Source of the DNA: Rhizorhapis sp036570425
Lineage (GTDB): Bacteria; Pseudomonadota; Alphaproteobacteria; Sphingomonadales; Sphingomonadaceae
Assembly: GCA_036570425.1 (NCBI GenBank)
Contig: DATCYF010000030.1
Coordinates: forward strand, 1-33,459
DNA length: 33,459 nt
Reading direction: 5' to 3'
Shown: positions 8,330-17,682 of the stretch, piece after piece
Position numbering within the stretch: position 1 is the stretch's first letter
How the letters are laid out: every line of letters begins with the position of its first letter
Notes under the pieces: generated by a model
Told to the model about the DNA's origin: nothing
The model's database searches: none
The model's input: the letters and a program-made list of their open reading frames with translations, nothing else
Translations under genes and position numbers: made by a program

Positions 8330-8408
8330 GCCAATTTCAGGCAACTTGCAATGTTTCCAAACGTTGCAGACGCATATTCATGTTGTTGTGCCGAAAAGGA
8401 ATTTGGCT

Positions 8409-8939
8409 ATGGAATCCCGGGTCAACGATCAATCTGTGGGTCTTGGCAGTCGCCTGCTTCTGGGCGCGCTCGCAGGGATGGCGGGAACTGCGGCGATGAC
8501 GGCAGCGATGAACCGCCTGCACCAGCGTCTGCCGCCAAAGGATCGTTATCCCCTGCCGCCACGGGAAATCACCGAGCGGATGCTCGGGAGCCAGTCGGAA
8601 GCGGCGCTGAAGGACAAAGCGACTGCGGCGCATTTCGGCTATGGGGCCGTGACAGGGGCATTGCTTGCGGTCATCGATCCCACTCCGCGTCCCGCTTTCG
8701 GCGCGGTTGCGGGGGTGGCCACCTGGGTCGCCAGCTATTTTGGTTGGATACCCGCCTTTGGCGTGCTTCGCTCTGCTGAAACTCATCCGTGGCGACGCAA
8801 CAAGCTCATGATCAGCGCTCATCTCGTCTGGGGCTCCGTCACCGCCGCGACCTTGCGGGATCTGACGGTGGCGCGCAGGACGATGCTTGAGCAGGGGCCG
8901 TTACGAGACGCTGAGCCACGAAAAGAAACAGAGGCCTAG
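8409..8939 (+). CDS. Small inner-membrane protein, YagU/DUF1440-like
   Basis: A 176-residue protein with several short hydrophobic glycine- and alanine-rich segments: LLLGALAGMAGTAAMTAAM near residue 15-33, AHFGYGAVTGALLAVI near 75-90, FGAVAGVATWVASYFGWIPAFGVL near 97-120, and LMISAHLVWGSVTAATL near 134-150. The PPKDRYPLPPREITERML segment after the first membrane helix is characteristic of a proteobacterial family resembling YagU (DUF1440); the assignment is by resemblance only. The ATG at 8409 has AAGGA 8 bases upstream; a longer frame from 8211 overlaps the preceding gene and is not favoured. It ends 31 bases before the stop of the convergent EmrB-type gene. YagU relatives have been linked to acid tolerance, but function here is unknown. 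Confidence 0.65.
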   Translation: MESRVNDQSVGLGSRLLLGALAGMAGTAAMTAAMNRLHQRLPPKDRYPLPPREITERMLGSQSEAALKDKATAAHFGYGAVTGALLAVIDPTPRPAFGAVAGVATWVASYFGWIPAFGVLRSAETHPWRRNKLMISAHLVWGSVTAATLRDLTVARRTMLEQGPLRDAEPRKETEA

Positions 8940-8970
8940 AGGCGATGCTTCAGAGTGATTGACCAAGTTC

Positions 8971-10509
8971 CTAGTCCGCCGCAACTGCGCCGCCTCCTCC
9001 ATATGTGCGCCGTGCAAACCATATCAACGGGATCATGGCGAGCGACAACCAGGCCGAAATCCAGAACAGATCATTCGCGGCCAAAAGATAGGCCTGCTGC
9101 ACCATCTGACGCGTGATGGCGCCTGCGGCCTGAAGGTCGCTGGCACCCAATCCTGTCAGTATTTCCGCTGCATTGTGGTAAATGGGTGAAAATATGGTCA
9201 GGTGATCAGCCAACTGGCTTTGATGAACCGCCTCCCGCCTGTCCCAGGCCGTGGTGATGAGCGATGCCCCAAAACTGCCGCACGTGATGCGGGCGAAATT
9301 CGATATGCCGGTAGCGGACGGTATCTGTTCCGGCGGGATGCCGTTGAGCTGAATGGTCAGCATCGACACGAAGAAAGTGCTCATCGCAACGCCATTGACC
9401 AACAGCGGCATGGTCAAATCCCAGAAGCCGGCATTAGTGGTGTAGCCCGCCCGCATGAAATAAGAGACGGTGAATGCCGCAAAAGATATTGTTGCGAGCA
9501 GCCGGGCATCCAGCTTTCCGCTGAAACGGGCAACAAGCGGCGTCAACACAACGGCGACCGCTCCGCTGGGCGCCGCCACCAGACCAGCCCAGGTCGCCGT
9601 GTAGCCCATTTGTGTTTGCAGCCAGAGCGGCAGGATCAGCACATTGGCGAAGAAAACGGCATAGCCAAGACAGAAAGCGATCGTTCCCAGCATGAAATTG
9701 CGGTTCTTGAACAATCGTAGATCGACGGCAGGATGTGCGTCCGTCAATTCCCAGATCAGCCATGCCAGAAAGCCTATGCCAGCAATGAGCGCAGCGATGA
9801 CAATGGTCGGTGATTGAAACCAGTCCGCATTCTTCCCAAGGTCCAGCATGATCTGAAGCGCGCCGACCCATACAATCAGCATGGCTACGCCTATCGTGTC
9901 GATGGGCAGCTTACGCGTCGGTGTCTCGCGCTTTGCCATCACGCGCCAGCAGACGAAGGCGCAGAAGAGGCCCACGGGCACGTTGATGAGGAATATCCAT
10001 CCCCAATGGAAATTATCGGAGATGTAACCGCCAAGGATCGGTCCTGCGATGGGCGCGATCAATGTAGTCATGGACCAGACGCCAAGCGCCGTGGTTCGCT
10101 TGCTTTCCGGAAAGATGGAGATAAGCAATGCTTGGCTACCAGGTATCATCGGACCTGACACGGCTCCCTGGAGAATGCGAAAGGCGATCAGCGAGCTGAG
10201 GCTCCACGCGATTCCGCACAGGAACGAAGCCAATGTGAAGAGAAGGACTGACGCGACGAATGTCCGAACCACCCCGAAACGCCCCATCAACCAGCCGGTA
10301 AGGGGGACGGCGACCCCATTGGCGACCGCGAAGGAAGTCACGATCCAGGTTCCGCTATCCGCACTGACGCCCAGATTGCCCGCGATCGTCGGCAGCGAAA
10401 CATTCGCGATCGTCGAATCGAGAACCTGCATGAAGGTTCCAAGGGCAAGCGCAAAGGCCGTCAGGGCAAGGACCCCTCCCCTCAGCGGCGCCGGGCCGGC
10501 CTGACTCAC
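8971..10509 (-). CDS. emrB: EmrB/QacA-type MFS multidrug exporter (DHA2 family)
   Basis: A 512-residue inner-membrane protein with about 14 hydrophobic helices. Family motifs are visible: VLDSTIANVSLPTIAGNLG near 29-47 (motif with Asp31 in the first helix), GRFGVVRTF after helix 2, and RILQGAVSGPMIPGSQALL in helix 4. These mark the DHA2 drug:H+ antiporters. It would pair with the EmrA-type adaptor just upstream and an outer-membrane channel to expel hydrophobic or acidic compounds across both membranes. Its start overlaps the emrA stop (10506-10509, ATGA-type), showing translational coupling. It is the last gene of the six-gene efflux array and is convergent with the small membrane protein gene. 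The exact substrate is unknown; uncouplers, organic acids and phenolics are typical of the family. Confidence 0.93.
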   Translation of the reverse strand: MSQAGPAPLRGGVLALTAFALALGTFMQVLDSTIANVSLPTIAGNLGVSADSGTWIVTSFAVANGVAVPLTGWLMGRFGVVRTFVASVLLFTLASFLCGIAWSLSSLIAFRILQGAVSGPMIPGSQALLISIFPESKRTTALGVWSMTTLIAPIAGPILGGYISDNFHWGWIFLINVPVGLFCAFVCWRVMAKRETPTRKLPIDTIGVAMLIVWVGALQIMLDLGKNADWFQSPTIVIAALIAGIGFLAWLIWELTDAHPAVDLRLFKNRNFMLGTIAFCLGYAVFFANVLILPLWLQTQMGYTATWAGLVAAPSGAVAVVLTPLVARFSGKLDARLLATISFAAFTVSYFMRAGYTTNAGFWDLTMPLLVNGVAMSTFFVSMLTIQLNGIPPEQIPSATGISNFARITCGSFGASLITTAWDRREAVHQSQLADHLTIFSPIYHNAAEILTGLGASDLQAAGAITRQMVQQAYLLAANDLFWISAWLSLAMIPLIWFARRTYGGGGAVAAD

Positions 10510-11699
10510 TCGGTGGAACCGCGATTGGCGGCAATGATCTGTGCAATCCGCGCCTCGACCGCAGGGTCTTCCCCTACGCTTGCCTGTCTTGAAAAGGCTG
10601 CCTTTGCCGGTTTGCCAATCAAAGTGTCCGATATGTCGCTGGTATCGACCTTCACATTTACGGAAAGACCGATGCGCAGCGGATATTTGTCCAATTCACG
10701 CGGATCGAGCGCGATGCGGACGGGCACGCGCTGAACGATCTTGATCCAGTTGCCGCTGGCATTCTGCGGCGGCAACAGGGCAAAGGCATTGCCGCTGCCC
10801 GCCGCCAGTCCGACGACATGGCCATGAAAGACAACGTCACCGCCATATGTATCGGAAGTGATGGTTGCGGGCTGTCCAATGCGCAGCCGATTGAGCTGGG
10901 TTTCGCGAAAATTGGCGTCCACCCACACCCGTCGAAGCGGTACGACGGCCATCAATGGCGTGCCAGCCGCGATCTGTTGACCGATCTGGACAGTCCGCTG
11001 GGCGACGACGCCTGTGACAGGTGCAACGATATGCATATGACTGCGCCGGATCGCCGCGCGACGGTAATTGGCGATGGCCGACAGCACAGCCGGGTTGGAG
11101 GAAATGCTGGTGCCCTGCACCTGTGTGTTCGCCTGCTTATACTGGCTCTGAGCCAGGTTCAAAGAAGCCTCGGCTGTCTTCACCGCATTCGCCGCGTGAG
11201 CAACCTCCTCGCCGGAGACAGCGCCTTCCGCGGCCGCTTGCCGCCGCCGCGAAAGGTCATGCCGCGCACGATCAAGTTCCGCACGGGCCTGCGCAATGGC
11301 GGCGCTACTCTCGCTTACTTTGGAAAAATCGGCACGCACATCACGAATGGCCCGCGCAAGCTGCGCCTCGGCGGCAGCAAGCTCCACATCGGCCGTAGCC
11401 GGGTCGAGATCGGCCAGAGGCTGCCCCGCCCGCACCATCTGCGTATTATCTGCATAGAGAGCGAGCACATTGCCCGGATCACGCGCGGTGATCGTCACCG
11501 TATCGCCCGCAACATAGGCGTCATCGGTTTCCTCGCTTGGGGCCTGGAAAAACAGGTAGACGCCATAAATAATCGCAGCCAGCACAACCACGATCGCCAG
11601 AATAAGGAGCCATTTGCGCCGCGCAGGAGGGTTGCCGTTGTTAACCGCTCCGGCTCGCCGGGAGGGAGTCTCTGGCTCGGCGGAATGTGCGTCAGTCAT
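10506..11699 (-). CDS. emrA: EmrA/HlyD-type membrane-fusion adaptor protein
   Basis: This 397-residue protein has an N-terminal cytoplasmic stretch, one membrane helix (about residues 31-51, LLILAIVVVLAAIIYGVYLF), then a periplasmic adaptor. A lipoyl-like half (DAYVAGDTVTITARDPGNVLALYADNTQMVRAGQPLADLDP) is followed by a long alpha-hairpin of alternating Ala, Arg, Glu and Gln (about 110-200). The second lipoyl half is MHIVAPVTGVVAQRTVQIGQQIAAGTPLMAVVP and then the beta-barrel region. The TDDAYV element is typical of EmrA partners of MFS pumps. It overlaps both neighbours by 4 bases (TolC-like upstream, emrB downstream), so the three are translationally coupled and presumably assemble as one tripartite pump. 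Confidence 0.93.
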   Translation of the reverse strand: MTDAHSAEPETPSRRAGAVNNGNPPARRKWLLILAIVVVLAAIIYGVYLFFQAPSEETDDAYVAGDTVTITARDPGNVLALYADNTQMVRAGQPLADLDPATADVELAAAEAQLARAIRDVRADFSKVSESSAAIAQARAELDRARHDLSRRRQAAAEGAVSGEEVAHAANAVKTAEASLNLAQSQYKQANTQVQGTSISSNPAVLSAIANYRRAAIRRSHMHIVAPVTGVVAQRTVQIGQQIAAGTPLMAVVPLRRVWVDANFRETQLNRLRIGQPATITSDTYGGDVVFHGHVVGLAAGSGNAFALLPPQNASGNWIKIVQRVPVRIALDPRELDKYPLRIGLSVNVKVDTSDISDTLIGKPAKAAFSRQASVGEDPAVEARIAQIIAANRGSTE

Positions 11700-13156
11700 G
11701 GAGTGGTCCTTGCTGGGACGGAGGTGGTTTCAAGAACATTAGCCGCCGGATCGAATCCCCCACCGATAGCGACAAGCAACTGAATGGCATGGATGGCAGC
11801 CTGGGCCTGAAGATTGGCTTCATCCTGCTGTGCCTGGAGCAGGCGAATGTCTGCCCCGATGATGTCGAGCCGTGAATCGAGTCCAGCCGCGACACGCACG
11901 CGATTAAGTCGTGTCACCTCTGAAAGGCCGGTCAGCGCCTGCTGCTGCTGGGCAAGATCCCTGCGGCTACTCTCGATCTGCGCCAGGGCATCCGCCGCTT
12001 CGCGCACAGCGGTAAGGATCGCGTTGTTATAATCAGCCACGGCTTCGTCCAACCGCGCCGTCGCTCCTGCATGCTCCGCGCGAAGTTTACCGCCCTGAAA
12101 AATCGGCAGGTGAATGGCCGGACCAGCGCCATAGGTGACGGCATCGTCTGAAAACAGATTGCCCAAGCCGATTGCCTGCACTCCGACCAAAGCCTGAAGG
12201 TTAATGTCAGGGTAAAACGCCTTGCGCGCGACCTCCCGCCCGGCAGCAGCGGCGGCGATGCGTTCCTGCGCGCTTGATATATCCGGCCGGCGCGCAAGCA
12301 GATCGGCGGGCAGTGTGGAAGGCAGCGGCAGGATCGCATCAAGCCTGATGGTGGTCGGCCTGATCGTCGCATAATAATGGGCGCCCTGCCCCGCCAGCAG
12401 TGCAAGGGCGTGAACGAGCAATACACGCTGTCCCTCCGCCCTGACGAGCGCCTGTCGCGCCTGGGCAAGCACCGTTTCGGCGGCGCGTGCATCCAGATCG
12501 CTTGCAAGTTTGCTCCGGATGCGTGTCTGTACGAGCTTCAACGATCGCTCGCGCTGTTCCACATTAGCCTTGCCGATGGCGGCCTGCCGCTCAGCCCGTG
12601 CAAGCTCCACATAAGTCTGGGCGACCGCCCCGGCCAAGGCCAGTCGCGCCGCTGCATAGTCGAAATCGGCCGCTCGCGAGGAGGCACGCGCCTGCGCAAT
12701 GGCATCCGCCTGACGCCCCCAGAAATCGAGATTCCAGCCAAGATTGACCTCAGCCTGCCCTACCCATCGCGTCGAACCGCCATAAGGCGGCGGAATGGTG
12801 TATTTTTCGCTGAGCCGTGTGCGCTGTTCATTCGCATCGAGGGCGATCTGCGGCAAATCCTCCGCGCTGCGGGCGGCAAGAACGGATCGAGCCTGTCGCA
12901 CGCGAGCCAACGCTGCGTCCAGGCGCGGACTACCGGAAAGGGCATCGCTCATGATCCGGTCGAGTTGCGGATCACCCAGGCTGGTCCACCAGGTCGCATC
13001 GATATTGGGGCTGCTGACGCTTCCCAGACCGAGCGTTGAGACAGGGATTGGCTTAACCGCCTGTCCGGCATCCGGTGCTGCGCAGGCCGCAAGCATCATG
13101 ACGCCAAGCACTGGCACAAGCGACAGTTCATGCCTCAACGCTGTTCTCCGCTCCAT
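11696..13156 (-). CDS. Outer-membrane efflux lipoprotein (NodT/TolC-type OMF), partner of EmrAB
   Basis: A 486-residue protein with an N-terminal export signal and lipobox ending at Cys25 (MMLAAC-AAP), indicating an acylated outer-membrane channel of the NodT/OprM group. It shows the two repeated halves of outer-membrane efflux proteins, each with long helices (ATWWTSLGDPQLDRIMSDAL; SPRLDAALARVRQARSVLAAR; then ARRPDISSAQERIAAAAAGREVARKAFYPDINLQALVG). The RRPDI motif and FYPDINL strand are characteristic. It directly precedes and overlaps emrA by 4 bases. The start at 13156 has only a weak ribosome site (GGCGGGA). It lies 54 bases after a second OMF gene, so the array carries two distinct channels, presumably one for the MFS and one for the RND system. 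Confidence 0.92.
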   Translation of the reverse strand: MERRTALRHELSLVPVLGVMMLAACAAPDAGQAVKPIPVSTLGLGSVSSPNIDATWWTSLGDPQLDRIMSDALSGSPRLDAALARVRQARSVLAARSAEDLPQIALDANEQRTRLSEKYTIPPPYGGSTRWVGQAEVNLGWNLDFWGRQADAIAQARASSRAADFDYAAARLALAGAVAQTYVELARAERQAAIGKANVEQRERSLKLVQTRIRSKLASDLDARAAETVLAQARQALVRAEGQRVLLVHALALLAGQGAHYYATIRPTTIRLDAILPLPSTLPADLLARRPDISSAQERIAAAAAGREVARKAFYPDINLQALVGVQAIGLGNLFSDDAVTYGAGPAIHLPIFQGGKLRAEHAGATARLDEAVADYNNAILTAVREAADALAQIESSRRDLAQQQQALTGLSEVTRLNRVRVAAGLDSRLDIIGADIRLLQAQQDEANLQAQAAIHAIQLLVAIGGGFDPAANVLETTSVPARTTP

Positions 13157-13210
13157 TCCCGCCAGGGCAACACGCCAGGCTGATGTCGATCAAAGGCATG
13201 AAGATAGTCG

Positions 13211-14611
13211 TCAACCCTCGTTTGTTCCCCAACCGCCGCCCAGCGCCTTGAATAAGTCGATACGCGTGGAACCGAGCTTTTGCGTCGAATCCGCCAGCGC
13301 CGCGCGTGCATCCGTGAGGCTGCGCTGGGCCACCAGCAGCTCAAGGTAAGAGATGGAGCCAGCGCGATAGCGGACATCGGCAAGCTTGTAGGCTGCCTCC
13401 GCGCGTGCGCTGGCGTCTGCAAGCGCGCGATTGCGATCTTCCTCGGCGCCATAGAGGCTAAGCACCTGCTCCACCTCCTTCAGCGCAGTCAGCACTTTGC
13501 CATCCAACGCCGCGAGCGAGGCATCGCCCTGCGCCTCCGCCTGCCGGATACGCGCACGCGCTACCGCAACGTTAGGGAAGGACCAGGTCAGAAGCGGCCC
13601 CACCGAAAAAGACAACGAGTTTGATCCCCGCACATCCTGGTTCCTGAGAAAACTACCTGATCCACCAAGTGAAATACGCGGATAAAGATCGGCAGTGGCA
13701 ATGCCGATACGAGCCGTATCGGCGGCAAGCCTGCGTTCCGCCTCCCGCAAGTCAGGCCGACGCCGCAGTAGCGCCGTTCCGTCGCCAACCGGCAATGCCG
13801 CCGAAGGAGCCGGTGGATGGGTGCATTTGAGGGCCTCTTCCGGCACGCCCGCCGGCGTTTCACCAATGAGAGCGGCGAGTTCGAACAGAGCTACGCGTCG
13901 CTGCGCATCCAGCGGCGCGACTGCTGCGCGGGCATTGGCAACGGCTGTCGCCGCTTGCTCTACCTCGAAGCGTCCCACTGATCCGGCTCTCTCCTGCGCT
14001 GTCACCAGTCGCAAGCTGTTCTCAGCTGTTGCCAAGGATGTCCGTGCGATCGCTGCCGCCTGCGCGAAGGAACATGCATTGGTATAGGATCTGGCGGTTT
14101 CGGCTGCGACGGTCACCCGAACCATATCGCGTGCCGCTTCGATTGCCTGCGTATCGGCCCGCGCAGCCTCAATCGTGCGGGTCACACGGCCGAACAGATC
14201 GGCCTCCCAGGCAACGGAGAGGTCGCCACTATAGGTCCATTGCGTGTTCCCGCCTCCTTGCGAGAAGCCGCCCTGAAACCCGTCTCCATAACTGATGCCG
14301 CCCGACACGTCCGTGCTCGGCAGACGGCCGGCACGCGCTTCGCCGAGAACAGCCCGGGCCCGCGCGAGATTGGCCATCGCGACCCGGAGATCGGTATTGG
14401 CCGCGAAGGCGCGTGTGATCAAACGATCAAGAGCCGGATCATCATAGAGACGCCACCAGGCATCGGGCAGCGGCAATGTAGGGTCCGTCGCGGAAGTCGT
14501 GGTGACGAAAGCCTCCCCGGACGCGGCGGGCGTTGCCGGAGGATGATAGTCGGGGCCCGCTGCGCAAGCACCCGCCAGCAGCGGAAGGAGGAATGTGATG
14601 GCCTTACGCAT
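13211..14611 (-). CDS. Outer-membrane efflux lipoprotein (NodT/OprM-type OMF), partner of the RND pump
   Basis: A 466-residue protein with a short lipoprotein signal (MRKAITFLLPLLAGAC, modified Cys16) followed by AAGPDYHPPATP, typical of NodT-family channels. Two outer-membrane-efflux repeats follow, with DAWWRLYDDPALDRLITRAFAANTDL, the RRRPDLREAERRLAADTARIGIATADLYPRISLGGSG signature near the middle, and YLELLVAQRSLTDARAAL near the C-terminus. Its start overlaps the end of the RND gene by 8 bases, which ties it to that pump. It differs from the second channel downstream (shorter, different signal, only general similarity), so the pair do not look like a recent tandem duplication. Confidence 0.92.
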   Translation of the reverse strand: MRKAITFLLPLLAGACAAGPDYHPPATPAASGEAFVTTTSATDPTLPLPDAWWRLYDDPALDRLITRAFAANTDLRVAMANLARARAVLGEARAGRLPSTDVSGGISYGDGFQGGFSQGGGNTQWTYSGDLSVAWEADLFGRVTRTIEAARADTQAIEAARDMVRVTVAAETARSYTNACSFAQAAAIARTSLATAENSLRLVTAQERAGSVGRFEVEQAATAVANARAAVAPLDAQRRVALFELAALIGETPAGVPEEALKCTHPPAPSAALPVGDGTALLRRRPDLREAERRLAADTARIGIATADLYPRISLGGSGSFLRNQDVRGSNSLSFSVGPLLTWSFPNVAVARARIRQAEAQGDASLAALDGKVLTALKEVEQVLSLYGAEEDRNRALADASARAEAAYKLADVRYRAGSISYLELLVAQRSLTDARAALADSTQKLGSTRIDLFKALGGGWGTNEG

Positions 14612-17600
14612 GTTCCGCCTCCGCCGTCCGCAATTCCCGCTGACGCGGACTTTCCGTCTCGACCCGGTGATCGCGGGCGATGAAGCTGTAAATGGTCGGC
14701 AGGACGAACAGCGTGAACAGGGTTCCGATCAGCATCCCCATCACTACGACGATCCCGATGGCGAAACGGCTTGATGCCCCTGCACCACCCGCGAACAGCA
14801 GCGGCAGGAGACCCGCCACCATCGCCGCCGTCGTCATCAGCACAGGCCGCATCCGGACGGCCGCGGCCTGGCGGATCGCCTGAGTCCGGTCGAGCCCTTC
14901 GTGGCGCTGCATCTCGTTGGCGAAAGACACCATCAGGATGCCGTGCTTCGAAATCAGGCCGATCAGCGTCACCAACCCGATCTGCGTATAGATGTTAAGC
15001 GTGGTGAAGCCCAGATAAAGGGGTATCAGAGCCCCACAAACCGCCAGCGGCACGGTGACAAGGATCACGAGAGGATCGCGGAAGCTTTCGAACTGCGCCG
15101 CCAGCACCAGGAAGATAACGATGAGCGCGAAACCGAAGGAGACGGTTAAACGGTTGCCCTCCGTCACATATTGGCGGCTGTCCGATAGCCAGTCGACTGT
15201 GGTCCCCACGGGAAGAGGCTGGCTTTTCAGGAAATCCACGGCCTGACCCATAGTCACTCCCGGCGCCAGCACCGCCGAAAGCGTGGCTGCGTTCATCTGG
15301 TTGAACTGGGGCAGCTTGTTTGCCTGGGGCCGCATGACGACCTTGACCACGGTCGAAAGCGGAACCAGCTCACCGGAGGAGGCCTTCACATAATAGCGGC
15401 CCAGATCGTCGGGCGTGAGCCGCTCGGTGCGGGGCACTTGGGCGATGACATCATAAGAGCGGTCATGCCAGTTGAAGCGATTGACATAATTTTCGCCCAC
15501 AAGGATGGCGAGCGTGTCTGCAATCGCCTCCATGGAAACGCCGACCTCGCCCGCTTTTGCCCGATCGATAGTGATGCGCGCTTCCGGGCTGTCGAACGCG
15601 AGGTCACTGTCGACAAAGGCAAACAAACCACTGCCCCAGGCTGCGCCTTTGATTTTCTCCATCTGCGCGTAAATCGCCGGGAAATCGTCCGACGAGCGGA
15701 TGACCATCTGGACTGGCAGACCGCCGCTTCCTGCTGGCAGGGGCGTTGGCTGGAATGCCGTTGCATAGACACCAGTGATCGCCGCACCCTTTCCGTTGAT
15801 TTCGGCCTGAATTTCGTCGGTGCTGCGGTCACGCTCTGACCATTCCTTCAGGATAACGCCACCGAAGCCATTGTTGGTGCCGTCGGTGCCGTTGCTGAAC
15901 CAACTGCTGCGATATTCCGGAAGGCCTTGAAAGATATCTTCGACATCCTTGCTGTACCGTGCGGTATAGTCGATGTTCGCATATTGTGGGCCCTTGGTTG
16001 CCACGAACACATAGCCCTGATCCTCCTGAGGCGCGAGTTCACGTCGAGCACCGGTGAACAGGATCACGATTGCGATCAGCACAGCGCCGCCAAAGAGCAG
16101 CACGGCGGGGCGGGCCGCCAGCGTCTTCTGGAGCAGCCGATCATAGCCTTGGGCCAGGCGCTCCATGCGATGCTCGACTGTTTGAGCGAAACGACCTTCG
16201 GAGACTTTTGCGCTCAGCAGCCAACTGCTCATCATAGGCGAGAGGGTGAGCGCGATCACGCCCGAGACGATCACCGACCCCGCCAATGTGAAGGCGAATT
16301 CACGGAACAGTGCCCCCGTCAGCCCGCCCATCAGGCCGATAGGCGCATAGACGGCGGCGAGCGTAATGGTCATCGCAATGACAGGCGTGACAATCTCCCG
16401 CGCGCCGATGAGTGCTGCCTGCACTGGCGACAGGCCTTTCTCGATATGACGATGGATGTTTTCGACGACTACGATGGCATCGTCGACGACGAGGCCGATC
16501 GCAAGCACCATCGCCAGTAAGGTCAAAAGATTGAGAGAAAAGCCGAACGCCAGCATCAGCGCGGCTGAGCCGACCAGCGACAGCGGGATTGTCACCACCG
16601 GGATCAGCACCGCACGAAGAGATCCCAGGAACAGGAAGATCACGACGACGACGATGAGGATCGCCTCGATAAGTGTATGCGTGACTTCGTCGATTGAAGC
16701 GTTGACGAAGTGCGCCACATCGAACTGATTGAAAACTTTCAGACCCGGCGGCGCTACTCGTTGAATGCCCGGGAGGAGGTCATTGACTGCCTTGACGATT
16801 TCAAGTGGATTGCCATCGGGCGTGGGCGCGACCCCGATGAATACGGCGCGATGCCCTTCGGCCATGGCGTCGGAGTCATAATTCTGACCCCCAAGCTCGA
16901 CAGTGGCGACATCGCCAAGACGCACCTGCCCGCCCGACGTACTCTTCACCACCATGTTCCGGAAATCATCAATGCCCCGCAAATCGGTGGCGGCAGTGAT
17001 ATTGATTGCCGTGTTCTTGCCCTTGATCTGGCCCGGCGCTGACTGGACGTTGTTCGCGCGCAGCGCCGCCGCCAGATCGCTGGCGGAAAGCCCTCGCGCG
17101 GCCAGCTTCACGGGATCGATCCAGATCCGCATGGCAAGGGTCTGACCACCGCCCACCTCAGCCGAGGCTACTCCGGGAACAGCGGTAATCAGGGGTTGCG
17201 CGACACGGGTGGCGAAATCCGTCATTTGAGGCACGGTAAGCGTGTCACTCATGAACGATATATATTGGATTTCCGACGCGCCATCAGTGATCTTGGTGAT
17301 GACGGGATCCGTGGCGCCCGGCGGAAGGCGGTATTTTACCTGCTGCACCTTTGCGAGAACCTCGGTCATCGACCGATCGGCATTCGCATTGAGGACGAGC
17401 TTGGCCTTGACCTGGCTTTTCCCCTGGCTTGATATCGATGTCAGATATTCAATGCCGTTTGCGGTCGCGATTGCCTGAGCGATAGGCGTCGTAACGAAAC
17501 CCTGCATCACCTCCTGCGTCGCACCAGGATAGCTGGTATCGACTACAATCGTTGCGCTTTCCATGTTGGGATATTCCCGCACCTGCAGCGCGAAGAGCGC

Positions 17601-17681
17601 CGCACCCCCGGTCAGGAGAATCAGGAGGCTGACAACGATCGAGAGTATCGGCCGCCGGATGAAGAGATCGGTAAAACGCAT
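14604..17681 (-). CDS. RND multidrug efflux pump, HAE-1 type inner-membrane subunit
   Basis: A 1025-residue resistance-nodulation-division transporter of normal length. It starts FTDLFIRRPILSIVVSLLILLTGGAALFALQVREYPNM, with membrane helix 1 at about 9-32, then a large periplasmic porter loop. Helix 4 carries the proton-relay pair D400-D401 in GLVVDDAIVVVENIH, and the second half has GLISKHGILMVSFANEM with the conserved Lys. A second porter loop and the final helices (AIGIVVVMGMLIGTLFTLFVLPTIY) complete the duplicated fold. It exports amphiphilic compounds using the proton gradient with the adaptor encoded upstream (1 base between the genes) and the channel downstream. The sequence resembles the MexF/MexK or MdtB-like side of the family, but the sub-type is uncertain. 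Confidence 0.96.
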   Translation of the reverse strand: MRFTDLFIRRPILSIVVSLLILLTGGAALFALQVREYPNMESATIVVDTSYPGATQEVMQGFVTTPIAQAIATANGIEYLTSISSQGKSQVKAKLVLNANADRSMTEVLAKVQQVKYRLPPGATDPVITKITDGASEIQYISFMSDTLTVPQMTDFATRVAQPLITAVPGVASAEVGGGQTLAMRIWIDPVKLAARGLSASDLAAALRANNVQSAPGQIKGKNTAINITAATDLRGIDDFRNMVVKSTSGGQVRLGDVATVELGGQNYDSDAMAEGHRAVFIGVAPTPDGNPLEIVKAVNDLLPGIQRVAPPGLKVFNQFDVAHFVNASIDEVTHTLIEAILIVVVVIFLFLGSLRAVLIPVVTIPLSLVGSAALMLAFGFSLNLLTLLAMVLAIGLVVDDAIVVVENIHRHIEKGLSPVQAALIGAREIVTPVIAMTITLAAVYAPIGLMGGLTGALFREFAFTLAGSVIVSGVIALTLSPMMSSWLLSAKVSEGRFAQTVEHRMERLAQGYDRLLQKTLAARPAVLLFGGAVLIAIVILFTGARRELAPQEDQGYVFVATKGPQYANIDYTARYSKDVEDIFQGLPEYRSSWFSNGTDGTNNGFGGVILKEWSERDRSTDEIQAEINGKGAAITGVYATAFQPTPLPAGSGGLPVQMVIRSSDDFPAIYAQMEKIKGAAWGSGLFAFVDSDLAFDSPEARITIDRAKAGEVGVSMEAIADTLAILVGENYVNRFNWHDRSYDVIAQVPRTERLTPDDLGRYYVKASSGELVPLSTVVKVVMRPQANKLPQFNQMNAATLSAVLAPGVTMGQAVDFLKSQPLPVGTTVDWLSDSRQYVTEGNRLTVSFGFALIVIFLVLAAQFESFRDPLVILVTVPLAVCGALIPLYLGFTTLNIYTQIGLVTLIGLISKHGILMVSFANEMQRHEGLDRTQAIRQAAAVRMRPVLMTTAAMVAGLLPLLFAGGAGASSRFAIGIVVVMGMLIGTLFTLFVLPTIYSFIARDHRVETESPRQRELRTAEAEHA

Positions 17682-17682
17682 C

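Noticed and set aside
8211..8408. N-terminal extension of the YagU-like protein
   Set aside because: It overlaps the preceding gene in another frame, and AAGGA precedes the ATG at 8409.
10818..11783. Plus-strand frame of 321 codons opposite emrA
   Set aside because: Shadow of the high-GC EmrA gene; basic, low-complexity translation with no domain.
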